From: Calocera cornea HHB12733
Lineage: Eukaryota > Basidiomycota > Dacrymycetes > Dacrymycetales > Dacrymycetaceae
Assembly (NCBI GenBank): GCA_001632435.1
Contig: KV423944.1
Span: forward strand, 165,215 to 229,214
Direction of reading: 5' to 3'
Length of the DNA stretch: 64,000 nt
A program made the translations under genes and the position numbers. How positions within the stretch are numbered: the stretch's first letter is position 1; each line of letters opens with the position of its first letter. The notes under the pieces were generated by a model. That model saw only the letters and a list, made by a program, of their open reading frames with translations. It was not told the origin of the DNA and did no database searches. Below are positions 14,119 through 24,215 of the stretch, piece by piece.

Positions 14119-15629
14119 ATGTTCCCACCATGCCTCCTCACCGCGCTCGCCCTCCTCCTCCTCACAGCACACGCCACCCCCACAATCCACGTGCACCGCC
14201 GCGAGCTGCACGTCCCCCTCGCCCACCTCCACTCCGCCCGCTACTCCCCTGACCCCGCAGCACAAGCCGCATGGGCCCGCTCAGCCGCCGACCGCCTCCT
14301 CGCAAAGTACGCAGTCCCCGCACCGGCGCTCGCCAAACGCCGCACAACCAACGTCTCCCTCATCAACGCAAACCACGACGGGTCGTACTACGGCCTCCTG
14401 GGGCTCGGCACACCCCCAGCACCCCTCAACGTCCTCCTCGACACCGGCAGCGCCGACTTCTGGGTCGCCGGCACCGGGTGCAGCCTTGCTGGCAGCGGGT
14501 GCGGCGGCTTACCGCTCTGGGACCCGAAGAGGAGCGGGACGTACGAGAACGCCAGTGTGCCGTTCAGCGTCGGGTACGGGAGCGGGCACGCGAGCGGTGT
14601 GCTGGGCTGGGATACGGTCCAGTTCGGCGGGTTCGAGGTGGTGCACCAGGCTATCGGTACGTCCCTCCCCACTTCGCCCCGGGAAGCCGCTGACCCGTCC
14701 CAGCGCTCTGCGACCACGTCTCCCCCGGGCTGCTCACGAACCCCATCTCGGGCCTGCTCGGCCTCGCCTTCCAGCAGCTCTCCGCCTCCGGCGCCACGCC
14801 GTTCTGGGAGACGCTCGTCCGCGCCGGCGAGTGGGACACGCCGCTCATGGCCTTCTTCCTCACGCGCTTCCTGAACTCCTCCGCGCTGGGCACGCAGCAG
14901 CCGGGCGGGTCCGTCACCCTCGGCACGTTGGACGACACGCTGTACTCGGGCGAGGTGGACTACGCGCCCATCCCCGCCGGGCGGCAGGGGTACTGGCTGC
15001 TCGAGCTCGCCAGCGTCGCCGTCGGCGCGAACAGCATCCCGCTCAGCGCGAGCAACGCCTTGAACGCCGCCGTCATCGACACTGGGACCACGCTCCTCCT
15101 AGCGCCCGCGAGCGCGATCCAGGCCGTCTTCGCGCTCATCCCGGGCTCGCAGCCCGCCACGGGCGACTACGCGGGGTACTACCAGTACCCGTGTTCGTCC
15201 AACGCCACGCTCACGCTCTCCTTCTCCGGCGCCAGCCGCGCATGGACGATCAGCGCGGCGGACTTCCAGCTGCTCAAGCTCGCCAACACCGCCGACAGCT
15301 GCATCGCCGCGCTGTACCAGTCCAACCTGGGCCAGACCGCCCCGCAGTGGGTCGTCGGCGACACCTTCCTCAAGAACGTCTACAGCGTCTTCCGCTACGA
15401 CCCGCCCAGCGTCGGCTTTGCCCAGTTGAGCGCAAAGGCCAGCGGGCTCAGCGTGCCCGGGATGCTCCCGAACGTCAGTGTCCAGCCGCCCCAGGCGACG
15501 GTGACGGCTCCCGCTGAGCAGCTCTCGGGCGCGCGGGGGCTCGCTCCCTTCCGTCCGGGAATGAGCTGGGAACCCGCTCTCTTGCCCCTGCTGCTGATTC
15601 TTGCCCATCAGACAATAGCACTGCTCTGA
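14119..15629 (+). CDS. Pepsin-like aspartic protease (A1), probably GPI-anchored
   Basis: 487-aa secreted endopeptidase. Exons are 14119-14656 and 14704-15629 (47-nt intron). A signal peptide (CLLTALALLLLTAHA) is followed by a propeptide of about 75 residues, then the first catalytic motif VLLDTGSADFWV, a flap-region tyrosine in VGYGSGHASG, the second catalytic motif AAVIDTGTTLLLAP, and the late WVVGDTFLKNVYSVF. The C-terminus has a Ser/Thr/Pro-containing linker and ends in a hydrophobic stretch (PALLPLLLILAHQTIALL) with no charged tail, the signature of a GPI attachment signal. It is thus likely a yapsin- or wall-associated protease rather than a freely secreted one. Very high GC at third positions, like its left neighbours. 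Confidence 0.92.
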
Positions 15630-15962
15630 CGGACCGGCTTCCTATCCACAGACACTACACCGCATTAATGACCCCTCCCTCCCCTTCATGTGCCCCTTCC
15701 TGCTTTGCCACCCCTTGATTTTCTCCACTCGCACGCACCGCACACTCGCACATCCGCATTGTATATCAACTCGCACTTAGCACTTTGCACTTTGCACGCA
15801 ACCCATCCATAACATAACACATAACAAGGAATCATTGACCTGCGTTGAGATCCTCGGACGTGTTCGACGCGCCTTTGGACTCAGCAAGCTGGGACCGGGG
15901 GTGTCGCACCGACGACGCTGTGCAGCGCGGTTTGCGGGCTCCAAGAAAGGCGTCAATTCCAC
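15630..15962. other. Intergenic 3' flank of the protease gene
   Basis: Ordinary 3' flank passing into the repeat region. A 131-codon frame covering 15835-16230 has no ATG and consists largely of the minisatellite, so I do not call it a gene. Confidence 0.5.
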
Positions 15963-16010
15963 TTCCAATGTCGCTTCCAATGTCGCTTCCAATGTCGCTT
16001 CCAATGTCGC
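15963..16010. repeat. Perfect 12-nt tandem repeat, four units
   Basis: Four exact head-to-tail copies of TTCCAATGTCGC. They form the best-preserved core of a much longer degenerate array with the same motif extending to about 16930. Confidence 0.9.
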
Positions 16011-16378
16011 CGTGAATGACGTTTCAACAACGATGCCAACGGCGTTTTCAGGGCTGTTTCAACGACGACCACAATGCCGTTCTAACCACGCTTCCAATCT
16101 CAGTTGCGGTCACAGCTCAATGGCGGGGTCGATGACGGCTTTGACGGCGGTTTCCAGCGACGCGTCTAACCAAGGTCTCGCAGACGGTTTCGACACCGAT
16201 TCCGAGGACGAGTTCAGAAGGTTCCAATAACAGTTAACACATCCGACGATGGTTCCAAGCACCGTCCAATGGTGATCGCGGCCAACGTACCGACAATCGC
16301 CACAATGCGCTATCGGCTTTCAGAAGGGTGCAGGAGTAATAGCCTTCGCCTGTCTCCTCACGTTTCTGCTCGTAGACG

Positions 16379-16412
<34 letters not shown>

Positions 16413-16935
16413 CGGGGGTTCATCATACATTACTTAACATCGTGCGCTTGGTACTTGAGAATGAGTAAACACCAATTGTTTTCTCTGACTTCTGGCCGCG
16501 GTGTGGTTGTTTGTGATCCCATTCTTACTAGGTGAGAAGAACGCATGACACACGTCAGTATGTATTGTGCTTCGGGACTGTAACGTTTGCGAAGCGCTAC
16601 AACGGCGGCTAGTGACGCCCCGACGGTCAGAGAGACCTGGAATGTCCTAGTTGTGTCGATGGCGGTGACAACTGCGGTTTCAAGGCCAATCGCAACGATG
16701 GTTTTGGCTGGCTCAAGGACGGTTTCGAATACGGGGCAGAGGTCCGTTCCAATGACAGCTCCTACCCACGACATTGCCGACGACGGGTTTTATGTTCATT
16801 TCCTACGATGGTTTAATGACAATTCCAACGGCAGCTCCCACGTAGGCTTACAAGAACGGTTCCAATGGCGGCTTCGTGGACCGTACCTTGGGCGTTCCAA
16901 TGAAGACGGTCTTCAATCACAGCTCCAATGATGAT
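16011..16935. repeat. Degenerate minisatellite region related to the 12-nt core
   Basis: Diverged copies of a YTTCCAATGRCG-like motif recur irregularly (for example near 16090, 16219, 16251, 16745, 16820, 16857, 16890 and 16920), interleaved with GTTTCAANGACG-type variants. Several open frames exist here only because 12-mers preserve frame. No conserved protein is visible. It looks like an old array decaying by point mutation. Confidence 0.6.
16381..16409. repeat. Homopolymer C tract (about 29 C)
   Basis: An uninterrupted run of C, followed by a short TCCC and a GGGGG run. Length is likely polymorphic or subject to sequencing error. Confidence 0.9.
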
Positions 16936-17148
16936 TGCTCCGTTCCTGGAGGTGAGGTGGGCCAAGTGACTGCGGTTGACGTGTTCCGTTTAGTTTCGGC
17001 TGCTCTCGTCAAGGAGATCAGTTTGCGCGAACGAAGGATGCCGGTGTCCCTTTCGTATTTTGCAGGAAGTCAATGGGCCCAAGTCATTCCGGTCAGGTAC
17101 CTAGTGCAATTGGGTCACAACCCCAAGGGAAGTGCCCCAAATGTTTGA

Positions 17149-17254
17149 GGTCGAGTGGCGCAATTGGTTAGCGCGTCGAGCTAATAGAACTCGGGTCACT
17201 CTGGGATTCGAGCCAAAAACTCGAAGGCTGTGGGTTCGAGACCCATCTTGACCA
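17149..17254 (+). tRNA. tRNA-Ile (anticodon AAU) with 32-nt intron
   Basis: A full cloverleaf folds. The acceptor stem pairs GGTCGAG with CTTGACC, the D arm is GCGC/GCGC around AATTGGTTA, the anticodon stem pairs TCGAG with CTCGA, and the T arm pairs GTGGG with CCCAT around TTCGAGA. Anticodon AAT is at 17183-17185. The intron is 17187-17218, in the canonical place one base 3' of the anticodon. The A box (TGGCGCAATTGG) and B box (GGTTCGAGACC) are intact, the discriminator is A, and a TTTTT Pol III terminator follows at about 17262. The exact intron edges within the A run at 17215-17219 are ambiguous by a base or so. Confidence 0.92.
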
Positions 17255-18187
17255 AACTATCCTTTTTGTGCGTGTTTTGGGTGAGAAATGAGCGAGGAAA
17301 CAGGTCCTACAGATGAGGAGAGGTTGCAGTGCTTGTTTCCCAGAAGGGGGCTCCACAGAGCTCAAGGGCCCTTTAAGGCATTATGGAATGGGTTCTTTAC
17401 ACATGCTTTCGTCTCCCGATCAATTGGACATCAAAAGCAACGTACATGTGAGGAAGAATCGGTCGAAAGAGTCGAGTTTCCGTCGCTATCGGGGCTCACG
17501 GGCCCATCGAGGAAGGACCAGATTTCAACATCGCTAGCAACTTAGGTACGGGACCCTGGCGACGTTCTGAAGAGCCCCAATACACTGTGTCTTTATGCCC
17601 ATAGCAGAGTAAGAGCTGTTTGAAATTTCGTTACGGAAACTCGAGGTTGGGCCGTCCAATCAGAAGCTCGAGTGTAACCCTCGGCGTAGACATTGCCTCC
17701 ATGGAGAATTACTGCTTCCGGGTTTACCTAACTTTTCAAGCTCCGACTTCGGATGCCGGGTAAGAGGCTCGGCGGTCACGCTGTCCACCGCCATTTAAGC
17801 CAGCGATCCTCTCACCATGCGTCAATTTCGCGGTGCTGGTTGAGAAGCGTACAGAACGGCACTCGCTTCTTCCCAATACTGCTCGCTACCGAACTACCGA
17901 GGGTTTAACGTGGCAATGCGGAAGGATCAGATATTCCCATCTTTGGAGCACGCGGATACCCGTATTCTCTGGATATGGGAATAACCATCCCGCCACGGAT
18001 CTGATGGGCCAGAACGTGTGTCTCTCGTCTCGCATTCATTACGTTTCCGCAAGCCGCCATGTCCCAAATCGTCCCATTGCACCGGGGCTCATATCCTTGA
18101 TTGCAGTCGGTGTCGTGTGCTACGCAATTCTCACCTTGGTCAACACAATCACAATCCAGCGCAACACCGTTACAAATTGACATCTGG
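17255..18187. other. Intergenic region downstream of the tRNA
   Basis: 930 bp, AT-richer than the gene blocks. Short frames only, none with motifs or splice continuity. It contains the promoter of the coiled-coil protein gene. Confidence 0.5.
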
Positions 18188-19527
18188 ATGGATAGCACTC
18201 GCTCTGAGGTACGGTAGTCTGTAAAGATATATGTAGCTCAGCTGACGAATCGTATAGGTTGAGTCATACGCTGTGAGATTTGAGCGGTTGACGCAGGAGC
18301 TCAGGCGTCTGAAGAAGGTTTGTTAAGCGCATTCGCATCTCAATTCATCTCAATCAGAGATCCAGATTGGTACTGCGCATAGGCGTACTCTCGTCGAAGA
18401 TCAGGAAACGTTGAAATCAGTTGAACGGGAGCGAGAGTAAGTTTACCAGTTGGATTCGCGGAGCTTGCTCATTGTTTGCAGCTATCTGCTCGACATCTTG
18501 CACAAATATTCCGATCTCATTCCAAATGTCCAGAGCCAGATCCACAGCGCGATATCCCCTCTGGCATCTGATATGCCGCATATAATGCCAGAGCTTGGTC
18601 AAGATATGCACAGTCCGCCTATATCGCCGCCTATATCGCCTTTGCTGTCAAGTCCATCGCTGCCGACTCCGACCAACTCCTTGTCGGTTATCCCGGAACA
18701 GCTGAAAAGCATTCCACAACCACGGCGATACTTCATACCCACGCCGCAGCAAATGCAGCCGCAGTCGATTCCGCCGCAAAAAAGGCGCACTACTGTCGCT
18801 GCACCGATCGATATCGCTGGACCTTCATCAGCCGGTCCATCCAACGGCATCATGTCTTCATTTGGTCGTAGAAAGCGTCATACACCTCCAATGAGCGAAG
18901 AGTTTGAGGAGTCTCGTCCTTTGAAACGAGTGCCTTACCCAGAGGAGGAACGAAATACGCGACGCATGCCAAGCGACAGGGTACAGCGGGATGAGCATCG
19001 ATCGTCACAGCATCAACTGGTCTTCCGACCATATGTTCCTCCTCCGACCGAGCGATCTCAATCTAGTCGAACAGCATTTAGTCCTCCACCGCTGCCGCCT
19101 GGTCCTTTACCGGTCCGATCTGTGCCACTGGGTCCTACGCGGCAGTATATGCAGCCGGGAATGCGTACACTACGAGCGTCCGGCAGCCTCGGACTGATAC
19201 AAGACTTTCCCGCATCTATGCCCACAAATCCTCCACCCGGTGTCAAGGAATACAGCGTGGTTAGTTCAACTGTCGGTTGTTCGCCGATATCGCTCTGACA
19301 TCGGACACGCATAGCCCAACTTCGGTGACCGTACACCGTCGTTTCCGATGCAACCGAGCCATCACTACCCTCTGGCATCGATGCCGCCCACATACACCGG
19401 ACCTGAATCCCCCATTCACGCGCGACATTCGTATGCCGGACCTTACGACGGCAGCCTACTGTCCGACGAAGCGCATCGTCCGTCCTCTCCCGAATACGTG
19501 TATCCCGAGCCGGGTAGAAACTTGTAG
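18188..19527 (+). CDS. Unrecognised Ser/Pro-rich protein with N-terminal coiled coil
   Basis: 380-aa protein assembled from exons 18188-18208 (21 nt), 18258-18317, 18366-18436, 18482-19259 and 19315-19527. All junctions have GT/AG sites and restore one frame; the last intron donor is GTTAGT. Residues about 8-75 are highly charged and helical with heptad-like leucines (FERLTQELRRLKK, LVEDQETLKSVERERDYLLDIL). The rest is low complexity, rich in Pro, Ser, Gln and Arg (SPPISPPISPLLSSP, QPQSIPPQKRR), and ends in a Tyr/Pro/His-rich tail. There is no signal peptide and no DNA-binding domain I can name. The composition resembles nuclear regulators. Upstream it is flanked by degenerate repeats, downstream by a GH85 relic. 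Confidence 0.7.
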
Positions 19528-19962
19528 CACGTCGTTTTTGCCTTGTCCTCCACGCCATTACCATTGTATGCTTGATTACACCAACCTGGCACGATTTGGG
19601 TTCTACCTTCGGTTTATCAATGAAATTAAGTACGTCTCCCGTTCTCAGTCCTAACGCATAATCTTAACAATAATTTAGAACGACGACATCTGTCTTCGTA
19701 CATCAGATCCACACTCAGACCTGTAGCAATCAACATTGCGATGATCCGGCTCGCGCTGTTCGTATCCGATATATGCGTTGTTCCAATGGCCATTCAACGG
19801 TGCAGGGTGCCATGGACGAGGGCACGGATCACTGTGCAACTTTTGCCGCTGGATCATCGCCATAGACCCTCCGAAAGTGACGCAAATCAAGGCATGCTCG
19901 TAATCGGAGGAACCCACCGTCGTATAGAGCGGAAGTATGCTCTCTCATGAGGAGCGGCTCCA
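19528..19962. other. Intergenic, possibly older GH85-derived sequence
   Basis: 435 bp between the coiled-coil gene and the recognisable part of the GH85 relic. I cannot align it confidently to the intact genes by eye. Confidence 0.35.
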
Positions 19963-20593
19963 CAAGGCGGCAAGCGTGTGCTTCTTATCTAGAGTACGAC
20001 TACCAAGATAATTGGGGCCAACCGGTGGTATAAGATCACGGCGTTCTTTCCCAGCCTACATGGAGTCGTCGAATTTGGTATAGACGCCGATTTCATCGCC
20101 CATCCGAAAGTCCCCATCTTTCTTGGCGGCGTCAGTATCAGTGCAGTCTCAGGAAAGGTCACAGGCAACGACTAAGCTCCAAACCGCACATATATCGATG
20201 CATCCGATCTGGACTGCAAATTTGGCAATCGCGACAATGACTCCATCACGGCGCTGCTGCGGAGGGGCAACCTCCGCCCTCCGCCCACCACCCACTGTGG
20301 AGGGATCGCCCTCGTATGACCCTCCATGGCCCACCATCTGCCGAACCACGCTCAACAGAGACGTGGTCATCTATGAAGTAACAGCCAGCCTCATGAACGA
20401 AACGGGCAATCGGACTGTGTTGGCTTGGGCACTACGTTTCTGGGACGGCAGAAGATCTCTTCAGACGAGATGACCCGCAGTCAGAACCTAGACGTCGAGA
20501 GTAAAGGTGCAAGCCCAGAATGTCTCTGGCTGTTATGCGGGCTCATGGGCCGAAATTTCGGTCTCTTTCAAGGATCGCAAGATTCTGGATTGA
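19963..20593 (+). pseudogene. GH85 endo-beta-N-acetylglucosaminidase relic 1 (C-terminal part)
   Basis: Degraded copy of the C-terminal third of the GH85 genes nearby. Reading from 19963 gives QGGK..., then GVVEFGIDADF, GGVSISAVSGKVTGND and APNRTYIDASDL. This matches gene A ([34 protein letters not shown]). TAG at 19990-19992 and TAA at 20173-20175 interrupt the frame, the second exactly replacing a codon in GND-Y-IPNRTYID. A frameshift follows, then PWPTICRTTLN and YEVTASLMNETGNRTVLAWA in another frame, ending in SFKDRKILD and a stop at 20593. The catalytic domain is missing. Confidence 0.85.
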
Positions 20594-21144
20594 TTCCAGA
20601 TGCAGTCTAATAATGGACCGACTGGGAAGTAGGCCTCTGTATTGTTGACGGTCAATACCTACGTACCTTCAGTGACCAGTATTATGCCAAACGGAGATTC
20701 CTGCACAAGACGCGGATGCATCCATCTCGACATGGCCAAAGAATGTTGCTGTGACTGAGAGACATCTTCTTCTCCGTCATTGTGTGCCCCATGCCCTGCG
20801 GCTTGACCTCATGACCCGTGCGGCCGCACGCCACCAGCCAACGTCACACTCAGCACAGTCATTGACGCGGGGTGATTGACAGCGCGGAAGGAGAAGTTAT
20901 CTCGCACTCCAAGCTATCCCGGCGCCATCCAGGCTAGAACCAACGCTGCAGGCTGGGCTCAGCCGGACAAGGGGCGAATAACGACTGCAAGGGGTTCAAG
21001 GTGTGGAAGAATTGATCCCGGCTTGCGTATCAATGTCGCTCTTGGCTGTCACCTGGCTGGAGCCGTGAGTGGATCTGGTGATATGTCCAACAACCTGGTG
21101 CAGCAGTTCTGCAAAGGGCTCTGCAGAACCACGCCATCCGCAAA

Positions 21145-21169
21145 CCATCTCGGTGTTTGGTGGGGCCGG
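21145..21169 (+). promoter_or_regulatory. Promoter block shared with GH85 gene B
   Basis: Twenty-five bases, starting CCATCTCGG and ending TGGTGGGGCCGG, match the upstream region of GH85 gene B (34448-34424, minus strand) at 22 of 25 positions. The spacing to the ATG is about 160 nt here and about 220 nt in gene B. It is either a conserved regulatory site or simply residue of the duplication. Confidence 0.5.
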
Positions 21170-21231
21170 TGATGTCCAAAGCTGTACGAAGTTGTTCCCT
21201 GCAGTTGCGTCACAACTGTCGGTCGATAGGG

Positions 21232-21238
21232 TATAAAG
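21232..21238 (+). promoter_or_regulatory. TATA box of GH85 gene A
   Basis: TATAAAG 99 nt upstream of the start codon at 21331. Confidence 0.6.
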
Positions 21239-21330
21239 CCACCCCCGCTCCTGCGCACCTCCCTCTAGACTATCGCTGGGGTGCAATTGAACTCTTCCAC
21301 TCTTGATCATCCTGACTGGTACCTTTCAAC

Positions 21331-23594
21331 ATGCCGTACACTCCACCTGGCCTCGTATCCATTCTCAAGTCCTACCCAAACCATCCCGCGTACTTTGACA
21401 ACCTCGTCGATCTAGACGCGTACTTGGCCGATCTCCCGAAGCCAATTCCCCCTCCTGGCCATCCGCTCCGATCCAGGACTGTGCCTCGCAACAAGGGGAA
21501 GCTATGCGTCTGCCACGATATGGCTGGAGGATACCCAGACGACGCGCATAACCCGATGTGGACTTTCCAGTGGTGGGCACTAGCCGACACGTTCATCTAG
21601 TACGTCCAAGTTTATCCTTTCATACTAAATTCTCATATGCTTGGTAGCTTTTCACATCACCGAGTCTCGCCTCCGCCGAGGGAGTGGATCAATGCTGGCC
21701 ATCGACAGGGCAGTAAGGTTCTGGGCACTCTGTAAGGTCCACAAACTCCTTTATTGATTCAGGGCGCTGATTGGTCCAAAGCATCTTGGAATCGACCACC
21801 GACCGATATCGTATTCTCACCGGAACAGACACAGCGTCCATCAGCGAAGAGACCAATAGCATTTCAAAGAAGTATGCCGACTCTCTGATCGATCTCTGCG
21901 AACTGCGCGGATTTGATGGCTATCTCCTCAACTTCGAGGTGCCTTACGAGAACGCGAAGAACGCCCGCCTCCTTGGTGCCTGGGTCGCATATCTCAGGTC
22001 GGAGTCTGCTCGTCGCTTGGGCCCTGATCGCTCCGTAATTATGTGGTACGACTCAGTCACTGTGGACGGATCTCTCTCGTGGCAGAACACCTTGAACCAG
22101 CGAAATTCGGCATTCTTCATCGGTTCGAACTCATTCTTCACCAACTACAACTATGGCAATTCTACCATACCTGCTGCGAAGAACTTCCTCGAGAACCTTG
22201 TCGGAGATACCCGACCGGCATCGGACGTCTCATGGGGCATCGACATGTGGGGAAGAGGGACATATGAAGGTGGTGGCTATCGAGCTTGCCTTGCTTTGAA
22301 TACGATCGAGCCCGGGCTTGCCCCGCCGCAGCGCGGTTTCAGTGCCTCGGTTTTTGCTCCAGCGTACTTGTGGGAGGACGATGTCTTCAAGCCTCACGAT
22401 AGGCCTAGCTGGTGGGCTCGCGATACTCTTCTCTGGGTCGGTCGAAGCACCGCAGAGGAGACGAAGGACGATCTCCAGAGGCTAAACACCGATCCGCAGA
22501 AACAATTGTCGGCGAGCGATTTCAAGCCTCTGAAGGAGTACTTTCCATTCCAGCCTCAGACACTTCCCTTCGCCACCAACTTCTCTCTAGGCGCCGGCAC
22601 GTTCTTCAATGTACAAGGAAGTCAAATCCAGCCGAAGCTTCTATGGTCTGATCACGAGTGGGTGGCACCCCTACCTGATCTCGCCGTGCCATGCTCTATG
22701 GCCACTTCCGAGAAAGGACCACTTGTGATCCTCGAAAGCGCGTGGATCGAAGAGGCATCGAAGGTCTGGACAGGCGGCCACAGCTTCCAGCTCTCGTGTT
22801 CCAAATTCAAGAAAGAGCTGGGTCTACTCTTTGCTCCCCTTGTGACGGTGGATCTGAAGAGCGGCCCCGAATATGGCTGCGTCACGATGTTCGAAGTAAC
22901 GTGGTACCAAGCGACCTCTGCAGGGAGCCACGTGGCGGGGCTCAAAGTGACGGAAGCGGGGAAGCGTCGGGCTCCGTCTTACAACACGGATGTGATACCA
23001 GTCACCCAGAATGGTTGGTTTAAAACAATCGCTTTCTTCAAGGAGTTGAGCGGAAAGGTTCAATTTGGAGCGGATCTCGACTACCGCGCCGATCCCAGCA
23101 GTCCCGTCATTATCGGTGCTATCAGTGTTAGGGCCGTGTCTGGAACCGTGGCCGGCAATGACTATATTCCAAACCGAACCTACATCGATACAACCGCCTT
23201 GACCTTCAAGTTCTCCCAGAGCGGCAGCGATTATACTGGCACACTACTATGGAGCGGCAACATTCGCCCGCCCGTTTCAGACGGTTCAATGACAAACCCG
23301 GCGTGGCCCACAATCTGCGAGACTACCTTGAACGAAGATGAGCTCACATACGAGGTCACAACGTATCTCGTGGCTGGGCAAGGTGCACGAACTGCGATGG
23401 CATGGGGCACGACTTCTGAAGGACGACAGACCATATCTTGGTCGAATAAGCAGACTCGAGACCAGATCGACGAAGTGGAGAGCAAGGGTGGCTTCGTCCT
23501 TTTCAAAGTACAAGCTCTGGATGGCGCTGGATGGTATGCAGGCTCTCCGGCTGAAATATGGGTCTCGTTCAGTCAGCGCAAGCGTCTTCAGTGA
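21331..23594 (+). CDS. GH85 endo-beta-N-acetylglucosaminidase, paralogue A
   Basis: 721-aa cytosolic-type ENGase that cleaves the chitobiose core of N-glycans. Exons are 21331-21599, 21648-21731 (84 nt) and 21782-23594. GH85 landmarks in order: [44 protein letters not shown], the catalytic loop RGFDGYLLNFE (the Asn that stabilises the oxazoline intermediate and the general acid Glu), VIMWYDSVTVDGSLSWQNTL and [13 protein letters not shown]. The C-terminal half is the usual beta-sandwich region (WYAGSPAEIWVSFS near the end). There is no signal peptide, so the enzyme probably acts in the cytosol, or leaves by a nonclassical route. Flanked on both sides by decayed copies in the same orientation, which suggests tandem duplication. 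Confidence 0.95.
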
Positions 23595-23849
23595 GTTCAG
23601 TCGGAGGAAGTTATTTGCACTTCGTGAGGGCGGAAGGAGCGCGAGCAAATGGGATATGGGAATGATAGGCAATATGCAGTACAAGAGCTTTATGTGAAGC
23701 CCAGGAACAAAACAACTTGGGCACCTGGTTTTTACTCCGACGAACAAGAATAAGAACCTGACCTTTTTTCATCCGGTCTAGCGTTAAAACAGGCCAGCGG
23801 GATGGCGTTGTATGCAGATGGCAGTGTAGGTACTCCTGACGGTTGTCGA

Positions 23850-24215
23850 AACCTCCAGGGCAACGGTGTCGCGTCTCCCACCGACGTTGAGTCCGACGGA
23901 CCACCATCTGCACCACCACGCTGAAGAAGACGATGCAGTATCACCTGCGAGGTGACGACCTCTCTCGTGCCCGGAATGGGGGAATGTACTTTTCTTGCAT
24001 GGGGCACAACCTCATCGGGAAGGCAAACAATGGCCTGGTCGGATAGGAAGATCCGTGACCAGATTGGCGATGTGGAGAGCAAGCAGAACGGCCTCGTTGT
24101 GTTCAAAGCGCAGGCCCTAGACAGCGCTGGGTGCTATGCACGATCGGCGGCGGAACTGCGGGGTCTCTTTCACGGGCCGCAGGGTTCTACATTGAGTTGG
24201 GAAGCACACCAGTAA
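23850..24215 (+). pseudogene. GH85 relic 2 (C-terminal part)
   Basis: A second decayed copy about 300 bp downstream of gene A, same strand. TICTTTLKKTMQY in one frame is followed, after a frameshift, by EVTTSLVPGMGECTFLAWGTTSSGRQTMAWSD and DQIGDVESKQNGLVVFKAQALDSAGCYA, the counterparts of gene [24 protein letters not shown] and its following residues. The final residues diverge before the stop. The upstream portion is no longer alignable by eye, so the left boundary is approximate. Confidence 0.8.

Larger units (their letters stand above)
20594..21330. other. Intergenic: promoter of GH85 gene A
   Basis: 737 bp with no gene. The proximal part holds the GH85 promoter block (21145-21169) and a TATA box (21232-21238). 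Confidence 0.55.

Noticed and set aside
14486..15517. 343-codon frame overlapping the aspartic protease
   Set aside because: Alternative frame of the protease exon with very high Arg/Ala/Pro, produced by GC-rich third positions.
15835..16230. 131-codon plus-strand frame spanning the minisatellite
   Set aside because: No ATG start, its middle is simply the 12-nt repeat (TSNVASNVASNVASNV), and there are no splice-linked neighbours.
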